Source of the DNA: Chitinophagaceae bacterium DXS
GTDB taxonomy: Bacteria; Bacteroidota; Bacteroidia; Chitinophagales; Chitinophagaceae
Assembly (NCBI GenBank): GCA_030345135.1
Contig: CP128386.1
Span: 7,115,001-7,179,000 of the forward strand
Direction of reading: 5' to 3'
DNA: 64,000 nucleotides
How positions within the stretch are numbered: the first letter of the stretch is position 1; every line of letters starts with the position of its first letter. A model generated the notes under the pieces. The model was not told the DNA's origin. It made no database searches and worked only from the letters and a program-made list of their open reading frames with translations. The position numbers were made by a program, and so were the translations under genes. Shown one piece after another: positions 18,888 through 27,059 of this stretch.

Positions 18888-18920
18888 AGCCGCTCTATTC
18901 CTGGAGTGGCTTATTTTTTT
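18888..18920 (+). terminator. Terminator of pstSCAB
   Basis: AGCC-CTC (18888-18895) pairs with GAG-GGCT (18904-18911) around one mismatch, followed by a run of T residues. Confidence 0.75.
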
Positions 18921-18987
18921 TACTGTCTTACGATCTTACATGTCTTACACGTCTTACGGTCTTACTATCTTACGGTCTTACTGTCTT
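18921..18987. repeat. CTTAC-word degenerate tandem repeat
   Basis: About eight imperfect copies of an 8-9 base word (CTTACGGT, CTTACGAT, CTTACATGT, CTTACACGT, CTTACTAT) sit between the pst terminator and the bidirectional terminator shared with the DUF2911 gene. The same family occurs in reverse orientation at 25857-25945. Confidence 0.9.
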
Positions 18988-18988
18988 C

Positions 18989-19023
18989 AAAAAAAGCCAC
19001 TTCCAAAGAAGCGGCCTTTTTTT
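18989..19023. terminator. Bidirectional terminator
   Basis: A-run, stem GCC-CTTC/GAAG-GGC with loop CAAA, then T-run. It can stop transcription from pst on the plus strand and from the DUF2911 gene on the minus strand. Confidence 0.85.
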
Positions 19024-19039
19024 CAAATTCTTTCTTTTC

Positions 19040-19876
19040 TTATAACGTCTTAATCAGCTCGTTTGCCATCTTTACATATTCATCGTTCTTGGCTTTGGTA
19101 GCAGCTTCAACACATTTGGTTGCGCTGGCTTTTGCGCCATTGCTATCCTTCATTTCTTTCTGAATCCTTGCCTTCATAAGGTACATCCAGAATGCATCAG
19201 GGTTTGAAGCCAATGCACTGTTTACATTTTCCAATGCTTTGGGATAGTTCTTGTCATACTCATAGTAGAACCTTGCTGCATCCCAATACGGTTTTTTATC
19301 GGTTTTCATTGCAGCTTCAATCTGGCCTCTAACCTTTTCAACCACGTTAGTAGAAATAGGTATCGCTACACCTGTGCTTCCCCAAAGCAAAAACAGGTTA
19401 CAGCTTTCATCTTTCAGATCACCAAAAAGCATAGTAAATGTTTCCAGGTTTTCATTCATGTTGAAAGAAGGCACTTTCATTTTTACAACATCATCAGATT
19501 CTTTGTAACCATCAGCGCCCCAGTTTTTCAATCCCTTATTAAAAATCACCTCCCATTCAGAACTTCCCGGTACAGTGTAAATAACATAGCTACCTGAATC
19601 AATTTTAGTGGTTCCGATTGTTACAGGGTCAGTAAAATGGATTAACGTGGCAGCATTTGCGCCGGTTCTCCATACTTTTCCAATAGGAGCAAGCGGCGTG
19701 TTGTCGCCAAATACAGCTCTTCCTCTTAATGATGGCCTTGAGTAAGTCAGTTCAATCTGACCTGTTCCAAAATCCTGTTTGATGTTTGTTGTTGGACTTG
19801 GTTGTGGCATTTTAACCTGCGCCTGAGTAACAAAGGCAGAGACCACGAAAGCAGCAATTAGCATGTGCTTCTTCAT
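19040..19876 (-). CDS. Secreted DUF2911 protein with C-terminal TPR-like helices
   Basis: A signal peptide (MKKHMLIAAFVVSAFVTQAQ) precedes a DUF2911 domain: SP-TTNIKQDFGTGQIELTYSRPSLRGR, PIGKVWRTGANAAT, GTTKIDSGSYVIYTVP, NPDWE-like WEVIFNKGLKNWG. The last 90 residues are helical and TPR-like (YYEYDKNYPKALENVNSALASNPDAFWMYLMKARIQ). DUF2911 proteins are widespread secreted proteins in Bacteroidota with no proven function. It is monocistronic with a strong terminator. Confidence 0.92.
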   Translation of the reverse strand: MKKHMLIAAFVVSAFVTQAQVKMPQPSPTTNIKQDFGTGQIELTYSRPSLRGRAVFGDNTPLAPIGKVWRTGANAATLIHFTDPVTIGTTKIDSGSYVIYTVPGSSEWEVIFNKGLKNWGADGYKESDDVVKMKVPSFNMNENLETFTMLFGDLKDESCNLFLLWGSTGVAIPISTNVVEKVRGQIEAAMKTDKKPYWDAARFYYEYDKNYPKALENVNSALASNPDAFWMYLMKARIQKEMKDSNGAKASATKCVEAATKAKNDEYVKMANELIKTL

Positions 19877-20117
19877 ATGCTTGTTTTTAGTTTAATAAAT
19901 GCCGACAGACAGGGTGTTCTTCCGGTAATCAATCAACAATGCAGTCTAAACAAAGAGAATGTTTTTTTCCACTTAACTAAACAACATTGAATTGCAAACC
20001 TAATAGAATGTAGTTAATAACCAACGGGAAATACGGAAATGTGTCAATTTATTTATGGACGGGAAGAAATGAATTAGCGGATGGAAAAAATCGGGATGAA
20101 ACGACTATTTTTTCAAC

Positions 20118-21401
20118 TTAAAAGTGAATGGTGACCTTACCTTTCTTTCTTTTTTTGTCGCTTGTCCAGGCAGGTCCCCCTTTAATAATGTCTACGGCAA
20201 TTTTATCAGCATCGCCATTCAATGACTTTAAAACTTTAAAGCTGTAAGGCTTCCCTTTATTGTCGACCAGGAATTCTATCATCACATCACCATTTAAATC
20301 CGACATACTCGCAGTAGAATCATATTTTTTCTTCATTTTTTCAGCAACATATTTATCGAAAGACTCCCATCCGGTAACCGGGCTGGCCAGGCTATCAGTC
20401 TTTTTCATTTTTCTGCTTACATAATCCATCACTACTGTCTCAGCCAGGGATTCTCCGCTTTCGGAAATGGTAATTGCATTGTTTGAATCCTGCTTCAGGA
20501 GTACATTTTTGTCCGCGTAACCGATTGACGAAACTGAAACCATTGCTGTAGAATCCTGCGACACGATGGCAAAATTGCCATCCATATCAGTCACGGTTCC
20601 TGCTTTTGTGTTCGTAAATGCAATAGTTGCGTTTGGCACCGGCAAATGATTTTCATCGGATACCTTCCCTTTAAAGACATATGTCTTTAAAGGTGCAGCA
20701 AAACCACGCTGCGTACCGGACGTTACATTTCGTAGCGCCTTTGATCCATTTGATATTGCCGGTGATATTTCTTTAATCGTATCGCTTTTTGTTTTTTCTT
20801 CAAGTAAATCCGCCCGTGCTGCAACAGCTTCTTCATCGCGGGCTACTTTCGCGGCCTTCAATTCTTCTTTTTTTGCGGCGTTAGCCTCAGCCCGGGCAAG
20901 TTTTGCACGTTGTTCCCTTTCAGCCGCTACTTCCTTATTTTTTTGTGCTTGCCGGATAACTTCATTTTTAGCGATTACCGGCGGCTCAGTTTTTTGTTCA
21001 TTAGCAACAGTATCGGCAGATTGTGCGGGCTGCCTTTTTTCCTGAGCGACAGCCAGGCCCGTTGCCGAATTATTTTCTTTTATCAGGAGCCAACTTATAG
21101 TACCAATTCCCGCCAATAAAATAACAGATGCTGCTATACGCCACCAGCCATTTTTCCTCACAAGAATGGGAATTACTTTAGTCTCGTTTTTATCCTGACG
21201 AAGCATTGCACTGATTTCATCCAGATGTTTATATGACTGGCTTATATCTGCTTCACGATAACCTTCAATAGCATCCGCAAGAAAAGGATCGCTGAGTGCG
21301 GCCCTTTCCAGATCATGCATCTCCTTCGCAGTCATGCGACCGCTCAGGTATTTTTCGATATCTGCTATTGAATAGTTGATATGTGAATATTCATCAGCCA
21401 T
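20118..21401 (-). CDS. Anti-sigma-like membrane protein with carboxypeptidase-regulatory and TonB-like domains
   Basis: Residues 1-60 resemble a cytoplasmic anti-sigma helix bundle (IADIEKYLSGRMTAKEMHDLERAALSDPFLADAIEGY). One membrane helix lies at about 88-108 (WRIAASVILLAGIGTISWLL). A long Ala/Lys/Glu-rich coiled stretch follows, then a CarboxypepD_reg-like domain (VFKGKVSDENHLPVPNATIAF...TDMDGNF) and a TonB-C-like end (GDVMIEFLVDNKGKPYSFKVLKSL). Its start overlaps the ECF sigma gene by 8 bases, so the protein probably sequesters that sigma factor and senses a periplasmic or envelope cue. Confidence 0.86.
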   Translation of the reverse strand: MADEYSHINYSIADIEKYLSGRMTAKEMHDLERAALSDPFLADAIEGYREADISQSYKHLDEISAMLRQDKNETKVIPILVRKNGWWRIAASVILLAGIGTISWLLIKENNSATGLAVAQEKRQPAQSADTVANEQKTEPPVIAKNEVIRQAQKNKEVAAEREQRAKLARAEANAAKKEELKAAKVARDEEAVAARADLLEEKTKSDTIKEISPAISNGSKALRNVTSGTQRGFAAPLKTYVFKGKVSDENHLPVPNATIAFTNTKAGTVTDMDGNFAIVSQDSTAMVSVSSIGYADKNVLLKQDSNNAITISESGESLAETVVMDYVSRKMKKTDSLASPVTGWESFDKYVAEKMKKKYDSTASMSDLNGDVMIEFLVDNKGKPYSFKVLKSLNGDADKIAVDIIKGGPAWTSDKKRKKGKVTIHF

Positions 21402-21963
21402 TTTTTTCCATGCAAATTTTAAGATTTCGCCTGCCGTTCTGGATCAGGCTTCTCACCTTATTCCACTCCAACCCCGTTTCCTCTACAATTTCATTGTAAC
21501 ATTTGCTCTCCAGGTAAAAAAGCCGGATACTTAATTTTTGATCTGCAGACAATGTTTCTATGCAATTTTCAAGACTCTTAAATTCCTGCTCGCGCTCCAG
21601 CACATTGTCAAGATGCGAAAATTCCACTGATTGCATAATTTCCTGCTGAAACTCAACTGTAACATTTTTTTTAGCGCTCCGCAAATACATTAGGCAATGG
21701 TTTTTCGCCAGTACATAAAGCCATCCTTTAAAATTGTCAACACTATGGTTATTTAGTTTTAACAACAATTCATGGTAAATATTCATTACAGCATCTTTGG
21801 CCAGTTCGCCGTCCTTCAGATATTTAAGGCAGGTACCATACACAAGGTCTGAATAACGCAGATATAAACGTGCCAGCAACTCCTGATCGCCAGTTTGTTT
21901 GTAAGCCTGTAAAAGCGCTTCGTCCGTTTCTTCAGTTTTTCTTATGTGCTGTAGTGGTATCAA
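21394..21963 (-). CDS. ECF-type RNA polymerase sigma factor
   Basis: Region 2 (ARLYLRYSDLVYGTCLKYLKDGELAKDAVMNIYHELL...FKGWLYVLAKNHCLMYLR) and region 4 (LSADQKLSIRLFYLESKCYNEIVEETGLEWNKVRSLIQNGRRNLK) are both present. The frame continues to 21990, but a TATTTTTG promoter element at 21980-21987 would then lie inside the gene, so I prefer the TTG at 21963 (LIPLQHIRK). It is cotranscribed with the membrane anti-sigma-like protein. The divergent vWA gene is a plausible regulon member. Confidence 0.9.
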   Translation of the reverse strand: MIPLQHIRKTEETDEALLQAYKQTGDQELLARLYLRYSDLVYGTCLKYLKDGELAKDAVMNIYHELLLKLNNHSVDNFKGWLYVLAKNHCLMYLRSAKKNVTVEFQQEIMQSVEFSHLDNVLEREQEFKSLENCIETLSADQKLSIRLFYLESKCYNEIVEETGLEWNKVRSLIQNGRRNLKICMEKNG

Positions 21964-21979
21964 TCTCTTTATTGTCAAA

Positions 21980-21987
21980 CAAAAATA
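21980..21987 (-). promoter_or_regulatory. Bacteroidota -7 element for the ECF sigma operon
   Basis: On the minus strand this reads TATTTTTG, a full match to TAnnTTTG, about 17 bases above the preferred TTG start at 21963. It helps decide the sigma factor start. Confidence 0.6.
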
Positions 21988-22113
21988 CAATTCCTGAAAA
22001 AAAGTACCAGATGTTTATGTAATCCCTAACAAACGCGCATCCTACTCAAAACAACAAAAAAATACCTGTAAAAAAAGATCCGTACCCTTTTATCATCAAT
22101 TAAAATCAATGTT

Positions 22114-24087
22114 ATGAAAAGGATGCTTTTCCTAAGCTTTTTGCTTAGCATGCTGGCTTTTGCCTTTACTTTTCCCGTTGCAAGAACAATTACCGGAACT
22201 ATAACAGGAAAAAACAATCAGCCCTTAGCCGGTGCGGGCATTTTATTAAAAGGCTCCAACATCTCAACAATTTCCGGCCTAAACGGCACTTTCAAAATTG
22301 TGGTACCAGATAACAAGGCCATTCTTATTATCACCTATGCCGGTTATCAAAGTAAAGAGGTACGCGTGGGACAAAAAAATCAACTAAATATTTCATTAAA
22401 GATCGCAACATCCCAGGTGCAGGAAATAAACCTGCTCCCGAACGAAGAAGCAAAGGCTGAAGCAGGCAGCGCCAGCACCCCGCTGACATTACACATGAAA
22501 TCGTCAGATATCGTCGTTACAGGATATGCCGCGAAGATGCGAAGAGCCGAACCAGGAACCGGAGCGCGGGCTTATGATAATGCAGATTCATCATGGCGCT
22601 ATAATGACAATTTCAATACGGAATCTTATGATCATATAACGGATAACCCGTTTCTGAAAGCAAAGGACAATCCGTTGTCGACCTTCAGTATTGATGTGGA
22701 TGCAGCATCTTACAGTAATATCAGGCGCTTCGTCAATGATGGTCAGTTACCTCCTCCGGGAGCTGTGCGGATTGAAGAAATGGTGAACTATTTTACGTAT
22801 CAGTATCCGCAACCTGTAAACAATGCACCTTTTAGCGTAAACACAGAGCTTGCTGCATGTCCATGGAATCAACAACACAAATTATTGCTCATTGGATTAC
22901 AGGGGAAAAAAATACCCGCCGAATCATTACCGCCGGCAAACCTGGTCTTTCTTGTTGACGTAAGTGGTAGCATGGACGAACCCAATAAATTGCCGCTCGT
23001 GCAATCTTCTTTAAAACTTTTGACAGATCAACTGCGGCCGCAAGACAAGGTTGCACTTGTTGTATATGCCGGCAATGCGGGAGTTGTATTGCCTTCTACC
23101 TCCGGCGAGTCAACAATAACCATTAAACAGGCTATTGACCAGTTACAGGCCGGTGGTTCTACAGCGGGTGGAGAAGGCATTCAATTAGCGTACAAAATTG
23201 CGCGGAAGAACTTTATTAAAAATGGCAATAACCGTGTAATTCTTTGCACAGATGGCGATTTTAATGTTGGTATGAGCAGTGATGACGACCTGGAAAGATT
23301 AATTGAAAAGGAGAGAGAAGGCGGCGTGTTTTTAACAGTATTGGGCTATGGTATGGGCAATTATAAAGACAGCAAAATGCAAAAGCTGGCTGATAAAGGA
23401 AATGGCAACCACGCTTATATTGATGGCCTTACAGAAGCCAGAAAGGTACTTGTAAGCGAATTTGGTGGCACTTTATTTGCAATAGCCAAAGATGTTAAGC
23501 TGCAAATAGAATTTAACCCGCTGAAAGTGCAGTCGTACAGGCTTATTGGCTATGAAAACAGGCTTTTAGCTAAAGAAGATTTTAATAATGACACAAAAGA
23601 TGCGGGTGAATTAGGCAGCGGCCATACAGTTACAGCGCTATATGAAGTGGTACCTGCAGACGTAACTGATCCTTCGACCGATAACGTTGACCCTTTACGT
23701 TACCAGGATCCTTCAAAAACTGTAAAAGTGAATGCATTTAAGGATGAGTTAGTAAATATCAGGTTACGATACAAGAATCCCGGAGAAGATGTTAGTAAAC
23801 TTTTACAATACCCTCTGATTGAAAAAACAGTTGACATAAAATCAACCTCAGCCAACTTCCGTTTTGCTTCGGCAGTTGCAGCATTTGGCATGTTGTTACG
23901 CGATTCAAAATACAAAGGAGCTGCGGATTATAAACTCATTTCATCTTTGGCAGGCGGGGCACTTGCCAATGACAAAGAGGGATATAGAAAAGAGTTTATA
24001 CAGTTGGTTGAAAAGGCATCGGCTCTATCAAAAAAGAAAGATGTATCAAAAGTTCAGGTAGTGCCCGTTGATGATGATTCTGAATAG
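22114..24087 (+). CDS. vWA-domain protein with N-terminal CarboxypepD_reg domain (YfbK-like)
   Basis: The 657 residues contain a signal or anchor (1-24), a carboxypeptidase-regulatory-like domain (ITGTITGKNNQPLAGAGILLKGS), the vWF_A N-terminal region (NPLSTFSIDVDAASYSNIRRFV...RIEEMVNYFTY), a von Willebrand A domain with MIDAS motif DVSGSMD and LCTDGDFNVGMSS, and a C-terminal DUF3520-like region. This is the YfbK/YfbK-like layout of envelope vWA proteins. It is divergent from the sigma/anti-sigma pair, which also contains a CarboxypepD_reg domain, suggesting one envelope-stress system. Confidence 0.9.
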   Translation: MKRMLFLSFLLSMLAFAFTFPVARTITGTITGKNNQPLAGAGILLKGSNISTISGLNGTFKIVVPDNKAILIITYAGYQSKEVRVGQKNQLNISLKIATSQVQEINLLPNEEAKAEAGSASTPLTLHMKSSDIVVTGYAAKMRRAEPGTGARAYDNADSSWRYNDNFNTESYDHITDNPFLKAKDNPLSTFSIDVDAASYSNIRRFVNDGQLPPPGAVRIEEMVNYFTYQYPQPVNNAPFSVNTELAACPWNQQHKLLLIGLQGKKIPAESLPPANLVFLVDVSGSMDEPNKLPLVQSSLKLLTDQLRPQDKVALVVYAGNAGVVLPSTSGESTITIKQAIDQLQAGGSTAGGEGIQLAYKIARKNFIKNGNNRVILCTDGDFNVGMSSDDDLERLIEKEREGGVFLTVLGYGMGNYKDSKMQKLADKGNGNHAYIDGLTEARKVLVSEFGGTLFAIAKDVKLQIEFNPLKVQSYRLIGYENRLLAKEDFNNDTKDAGELGSGHTVTALYEVVPADVTDPSTDNVDPLRYQDPSKTVKVNAFKDELVNIRLRYKNPGEDVSKLLQYPLIEKTVDIKSTSANFRFASAVAAFGMLLRDSKYKGAADYKLISSLAGGALANDKEGYRKEFIQLVEKASALSKKKDVSKVQVVPVDDDSE

Positions 24088-24131
24088 CAGAGACGACCTG
24101 CAAAAATGTTCACTCCTAACACCAGCATACG

Positions 24132-24165
24132 GCTGCGGGGCTATTGCTTCGCAGCTATTTTTTTT
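24132..24165 (+). terminator. Terminator of the vWA gene
   Basis: Perfect stem GCTGCG (24132-24137) / CGCAGC (24150-24155) followed by a T-rich tail with eight T residues. Confidence 0.88.
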
Positions 24166-24212
24166 GAAGAATATTCCAGTTGAGGTTATTATTCTCATGG
24201 AAACCAAAATAC

Positions 24213-24262
24213 AGTTACACGGAGTGTCACGGAGGAGACACTGAGTTGCACAGAGAATATTC
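24213..24262. repeat. CACGGAG-word repeats
   Basis: Imperfect copies of a 7-base word (CACGGAG, CACGGAG, CACTGAG, CACAGAG) spaced by 4-6 bases lie in the gap between the vWA gene and xerD. Similar words are scattered through intergenic DNA of many environmental bacteria. Confidence 0.75.
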
Positions 24263-24299
24263 CCAGGAGATATATTTCAAAGTGAACGCTACTATTGAC

Positions 24300-24341
24300 T
24301 TTGGGTTTTGAGCTTTGGGCTTTAAGCTTTAAGCTCAAGCT
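24300..24341. repeat. GCTTTAA/GCTTTGGG word repeats
   Basis: Variants of GCTTTGGG and AGCTTTAAGC follow one another and abut the stop codon of xerD (24340-24342). No gene is encoded. Confidence 0.8.
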
Positions 24342-25251
24342 ATTTCTTCATCTTCCCAAATGCCGGATGATACCGATTCAATGTATCTCTTAAAAAATCC
24401 CTGTCCAGGTGGGTATAAATCTCCGTAGTAGTAATACTTTCATGCCCTAACATTTCCTGTACGGCGCGGAGATCTGCACCACCTTCAACAAGATGTGTGG
24501 CAAAGGAATGACGGAAAGTGTGCGGTGATATATTTTTTGTAATGCCTGCCTTTTTTGCCAACTCCTTAATGATGTAAAAAATCATGATGCGGCTTAGCGA
24601 TTTGCCATGTTTGTTCAGGAACAATATGTCTTCAAAGTTCTTTTGTACCGGCTGGTGAACACGAATGTTCTCCCGGTATATTTTGATGTATTTGATTGCT
24701 TCACTACCTATAGGCACAAGTCTTTCTTTATCTCCCTTTCCGATAACTCTTATAAAACCAACATCCAAATAGAGGGCACTGATTTTAAGGTTCACAAGTT
24801 CGCTAACGCGAAGGCCGCAGCTATATAATGTTTCAAGAATTGCCTTGTTTCTTCCTCCGTCTGGTTTGCTGTGGTCTATTTGCGAAATGATGGCCTCAAT
24901 CTCTTCAAAACTCAATACATCGGGTAAGGCCCTTTTTAACTTAGGTGCTTCAAGCAAAGTTGAGGGATCTGCAGAAACGATGTTTTCAATCAGACAGTAT
25001 TTAAAAAAAGCTTTTATGCCGGAGATGATCCTGGCCTGGGATGTTGGGGTCATACCCAACTCTGCAACCCACTGAACGAAGTGATGCAGATCATTCAAAT
25101 GGACCTCTTGCGGCGATTTGCCGTTACCGGAAGCAGACAGGTATTCTGTAAGTTTGTCAACATCCCGTAAATAAGCTTCCACGGAGTGATCGCTCAGCGA
25201 TTTCTCCATCTGCAAATAAACCTTAAACCCTTTTTTGTACGGTTGCCACAT
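24340..25251 (-). CDS. xerD: Tyrosine recombinase XerD
   Basis: The 303-residue length matches chromosomal Xer recombinases. The N-terminal SAM-like domain (residues 1-90) and catalytic domain are intact: Arg148 in CGLRVSELVNL, Lys in GKGDKERLVP, HTFRHSFATHL, LGHESITTTEIYTHLD with the nucleophile Tyr. It resolves chromosome dimers at dif together with a XerC partner outside this window. It lies 3.9 kb from the prophage edge and has the host-type sequence, so I do not take it as the phage integrase. Confidence 0.93.
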   Translation of the reverse strand: MWQPYKKGFKVYLQMEKSLSDHSVEAYLRDVDKLTEYLSASGNGKSPQEVHLNDLHHFVQWVAELGMTPTSQARIISGIKAFFKYCLIENIVSADPSTLLEAPKLKRALPDVLSFEEIEAIISQIDHSKPDGGRNKAILETLYSCGLRVSELVNLKISALYLDVGFIRVIGKGDKERLVPIGSEAIKYIKIYRENIRVHQPVQKNFEDILFLNKHGKSLSRIMIFYIIKELAKKAGITKNISPHTFRHSFATHLVEGGADLRAVQEMLGHESITTTEIYTHLDRDFLRDTLNRYHPAFGKMKK

Positions 25252-25356
25252 TGAAAATATCCAGCTTTAAAATCTGAAAGAAAACTAAGCCGCAAGATAA
25301 TTGAATAAAGCTTGCTAATTCAATAACAAATACGATATTGCGGGCACATAAGTTTT

Positions 25357-25884
25357 GTGAATATGCAGCCTGTCAATTTCCGTTCGTTTGCCCAGAAAGT
25401 CCGCCATAACAAGAAAGGCTTTAAACGCTTTTTAGCTAAAGTGGAAAAGAAAGCGCCAGAAAATCTTGATCAGATGGCAGAAGAGATCGATAAAGAAGTA
25501 TGGGGTGTAACAGACTGCCTTAGCTGCGCCAACTGCTGTAAAAAAATGACGCCTACTTTCACTACGAAAGACATTACCCGCATTTCTGCTTTTTTGAACA
25601 TGTCGCCCAAAGCCTTCAAAGAAAAATGGTTGTACTATGATAAAAAGGACCGCGATTGGATGAACAGATCTCAGCCCTGTCAGTTTTTAAACCTGGCAGA
25701 CAACAAATGTTCCATCTATGAAGTAAGGCCCGAAGACTGCGCCGGCTTCCCACACCTGAAGAAGAAGAAAATGGTTGATTATATTCACGTTCATCAACAA
25801 AATATTGAGTATTGCCCGGCCACGTATAATATGGTGGAGAGGATGATGGAAAGGATGGAAGACCGTAAGACAGTAAGATCGTAA
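25357..25884 (+). CDS. YkgJ family cysteine-cluster protein
   Basis: This 175-residue protein carries the CxxCxxCC-type cluster (CLSCANCCKKM), then CQFLNLADNKCSIYEVRPEDCAGFPH, the pattern of YkgJ proteins thought to bind zinc or an Fe-S cluster. The function is unproven. The last eight or so codons run into the GTAAGAC word repeat, so the C-terminal tail (DRKTVRS) is probably repeat-derived rather than conserved. Confidence 0.9.
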   Translation: MNMQPVNFRSFAQKVRHNKKGFKRFLAKVEKKAPENLDQMAEEIDKEVWGVTDCLSCANCCKKMTPTFTTKDITRISAFLNMSPKAFKEKWLYYDKKDRDWMNRSQPCQFLNLADNKCSIYEVRPEDCAGFPHLKKKKMVDYIHVHQQNIEYCPATYNMVERMMERMEDRKTVRS

Positions 25885-25945
25885 GACAGTAAGATCGTAA
25901 GACGCGTAAGATGGTAAGACACGTGAGACGTGCAAGATTGGTAAG
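25857..25945. repeat. GTAAGAC-word degenerate tandem repeat
   Basis: Words such as CCGTAAGA, CAGTAAGAT, CGTAAGAC, TGGTAAGAC recur about ten times, the reverse complement of the family at 18921-18987. It starts inside the 3' end of the YkgJ-type gene. Confidence 0.9.
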
Positions 25946-26051
25946 ATGTGAAAAAAACAACAATTGTATGAATTGACGCGTAATGTATTGGTAGCAGGAT
26001 TTTCCGGAAGTGAAATAAATGATCAGCAATCAGCAACCATAAACGCAACCC

Positions 26052-26516
26052 ATGAGTGAACAGAAAGACCTGCTAACTGAAGAACTGGAATCGCTCACGA
26101 TCAAAAGAATTAAGCTTATTCCTTTATGGATAAAAATATTCGCCTGGATATTTTTGATCATGGCCGGTTCAATTCCCATTATTATAATACTCGCACTCAT
26201 TAACGGAAGCGGGCTATTAAGTCTTTATGGCTTTCAAACGCTAACTCCATTTTCGCTTACAGGGATATTGATAATGCTGGCCTTTGCTTTAAAAGGCATT
26301 GTGGCTTTTGGATTACTGAAAGAAAAAGATTGGGCAATCAAATTAGGATTAACTGACGGATTTACAGGCATAGCTGCCTGCACATTCGCGACGTTACTTC
26401 CTTTGTTTACAAATTTTACCGGCTTCACTATCAGACTTGAGCTTGTTGCGTTGATTCCATATGTAATGAAACTACTCAGCATTAAATCGCAATGGGAGGA
26501 AGACATGAAGGTATAA
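26052..26516 (+). CDS. Four-helix membrane protein, unknown function
   Basis: The 154-residue product has a charged N-terminus and four hydrophobic stretches at about residues 25-48, 60-82, 95-118 and 124-142. The segment FALKGIVAFGLLKEKDWAIKLGLTDG resembles small Bacteroidota membrane proteins without known function. It stands alone between two repeat-rich gaps; the second begins at its stop codon. Confidence 0.75.
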   Translation: MSEQKDLLTEELESLTIKRIKLIPLWIKIFAWIFLIMAGSIPIIIILALINGSGLLSLYGFQTLTPFSLTGILIMLAFALKGIVAFGLLKEKDWAIKLGLTDGFTGIAACTFATLLPLFTNFTGFTIRLELVALIPYVMKLLSIKSQWEEDMKV

Positions 26517-26671
26517 GGTCAGAGGCATAAGGCTTAGGGAAGAAATAGGTTATTCGTTTACCTGGCACCTATCCTTACACCTCACACCTTACACCTCACA
26601 CCTTATACCTTACACCTGATACCTTACACCTGACACCTCTTAGCTCATAGCTGACAGCTGATAGCTCACAG
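26510..26671. repeat. CACCTTA and AGCTGAT word repeats
   Basis: First come a few GGCATAAGG-like words. From about 26568, roughly nine copies of CACCTTACAC/CACCTGATAC appear, and after that five to six copies of a palindromic AGCTGATAGCTCACAGCT-like word that run up to the yraN stop. No gene is supported in this stretch. Confidence 0.88.
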
Positions 26672-27028
26672 CTAGAAATACACATCCTCCAACATAAAAT
26701 ACTCCACCGCTTTTCCGGACTGCATGGTAATCGCAAGCACGTTAAACTGAAGGTATTTCCAGTCAGGATAAAGTTCCTGGTACTGCTCTGCGGCATTACG
26801 AAGATTTTGCATCTTCTTTTTGCTGATGCTTTCCTCGGGATAACCGAACCGATCAGAAGTTCTGGTCTTGATTTCAAAGAAATACAACATTCTTCCTTTA
26901 GCGGCAATAATATCCACTTCCCAATGGCCGTAACGCCAGTTTAATTCCAGAATTTCATAGCCATTTTCATGTAAATATGCGGCAGCCATTTGTTCTCCCT
27001 TATTTCCTGTGAGCTTATTATGATGCAT
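26672..27028 (-). CDS. YraN/UPF0102 family endonuclease-like protein
   Basis: I start at the ATG at 27028 (MHHNKLTGNKGEQMAA), since the longer frame up to 27088 would run into the divergent manA gene. The 118-residue product has the YraN core: G-GE--A--YL---GYEIL--NWR-G--EVDIIA-----YFFEIKTRTS, with the PD-(D/E)xK-like residues Glu, Asp and E-I-K. The family is thought to act on DNA, but its role is not settled. Confidence 0.9.
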   Translation of the reverse strand: MHHNKLTGNKGEQMAAAYLHENGYEILELNWRYGHWEVDIIAAKGRMLYFFEIKTRTSDRFGYPEESISKKKMQNLRNAAEQYQELYPDWKYLQFNVLAITMQSGKAVEYFMLEDVYF

Positions 27029-27059
27029 TGTATTAATTTGCGGGTTAAACTTATTTATC

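Noticed and set aside
18921-18987. CRISPR array in the CTTAC repeats
   Set aside because: The words are 8-9 bases, degenerate and without spacers of fixed length; no cas genes are nearby.
24340-25251. XerD as the prophage integrase
   Set aside because: It has the length and motifs of chromosomal XerD and lies 3.9 kb outside the phage boundary, with host genes (YkgJ, yraN, manA, DUF6580) between.
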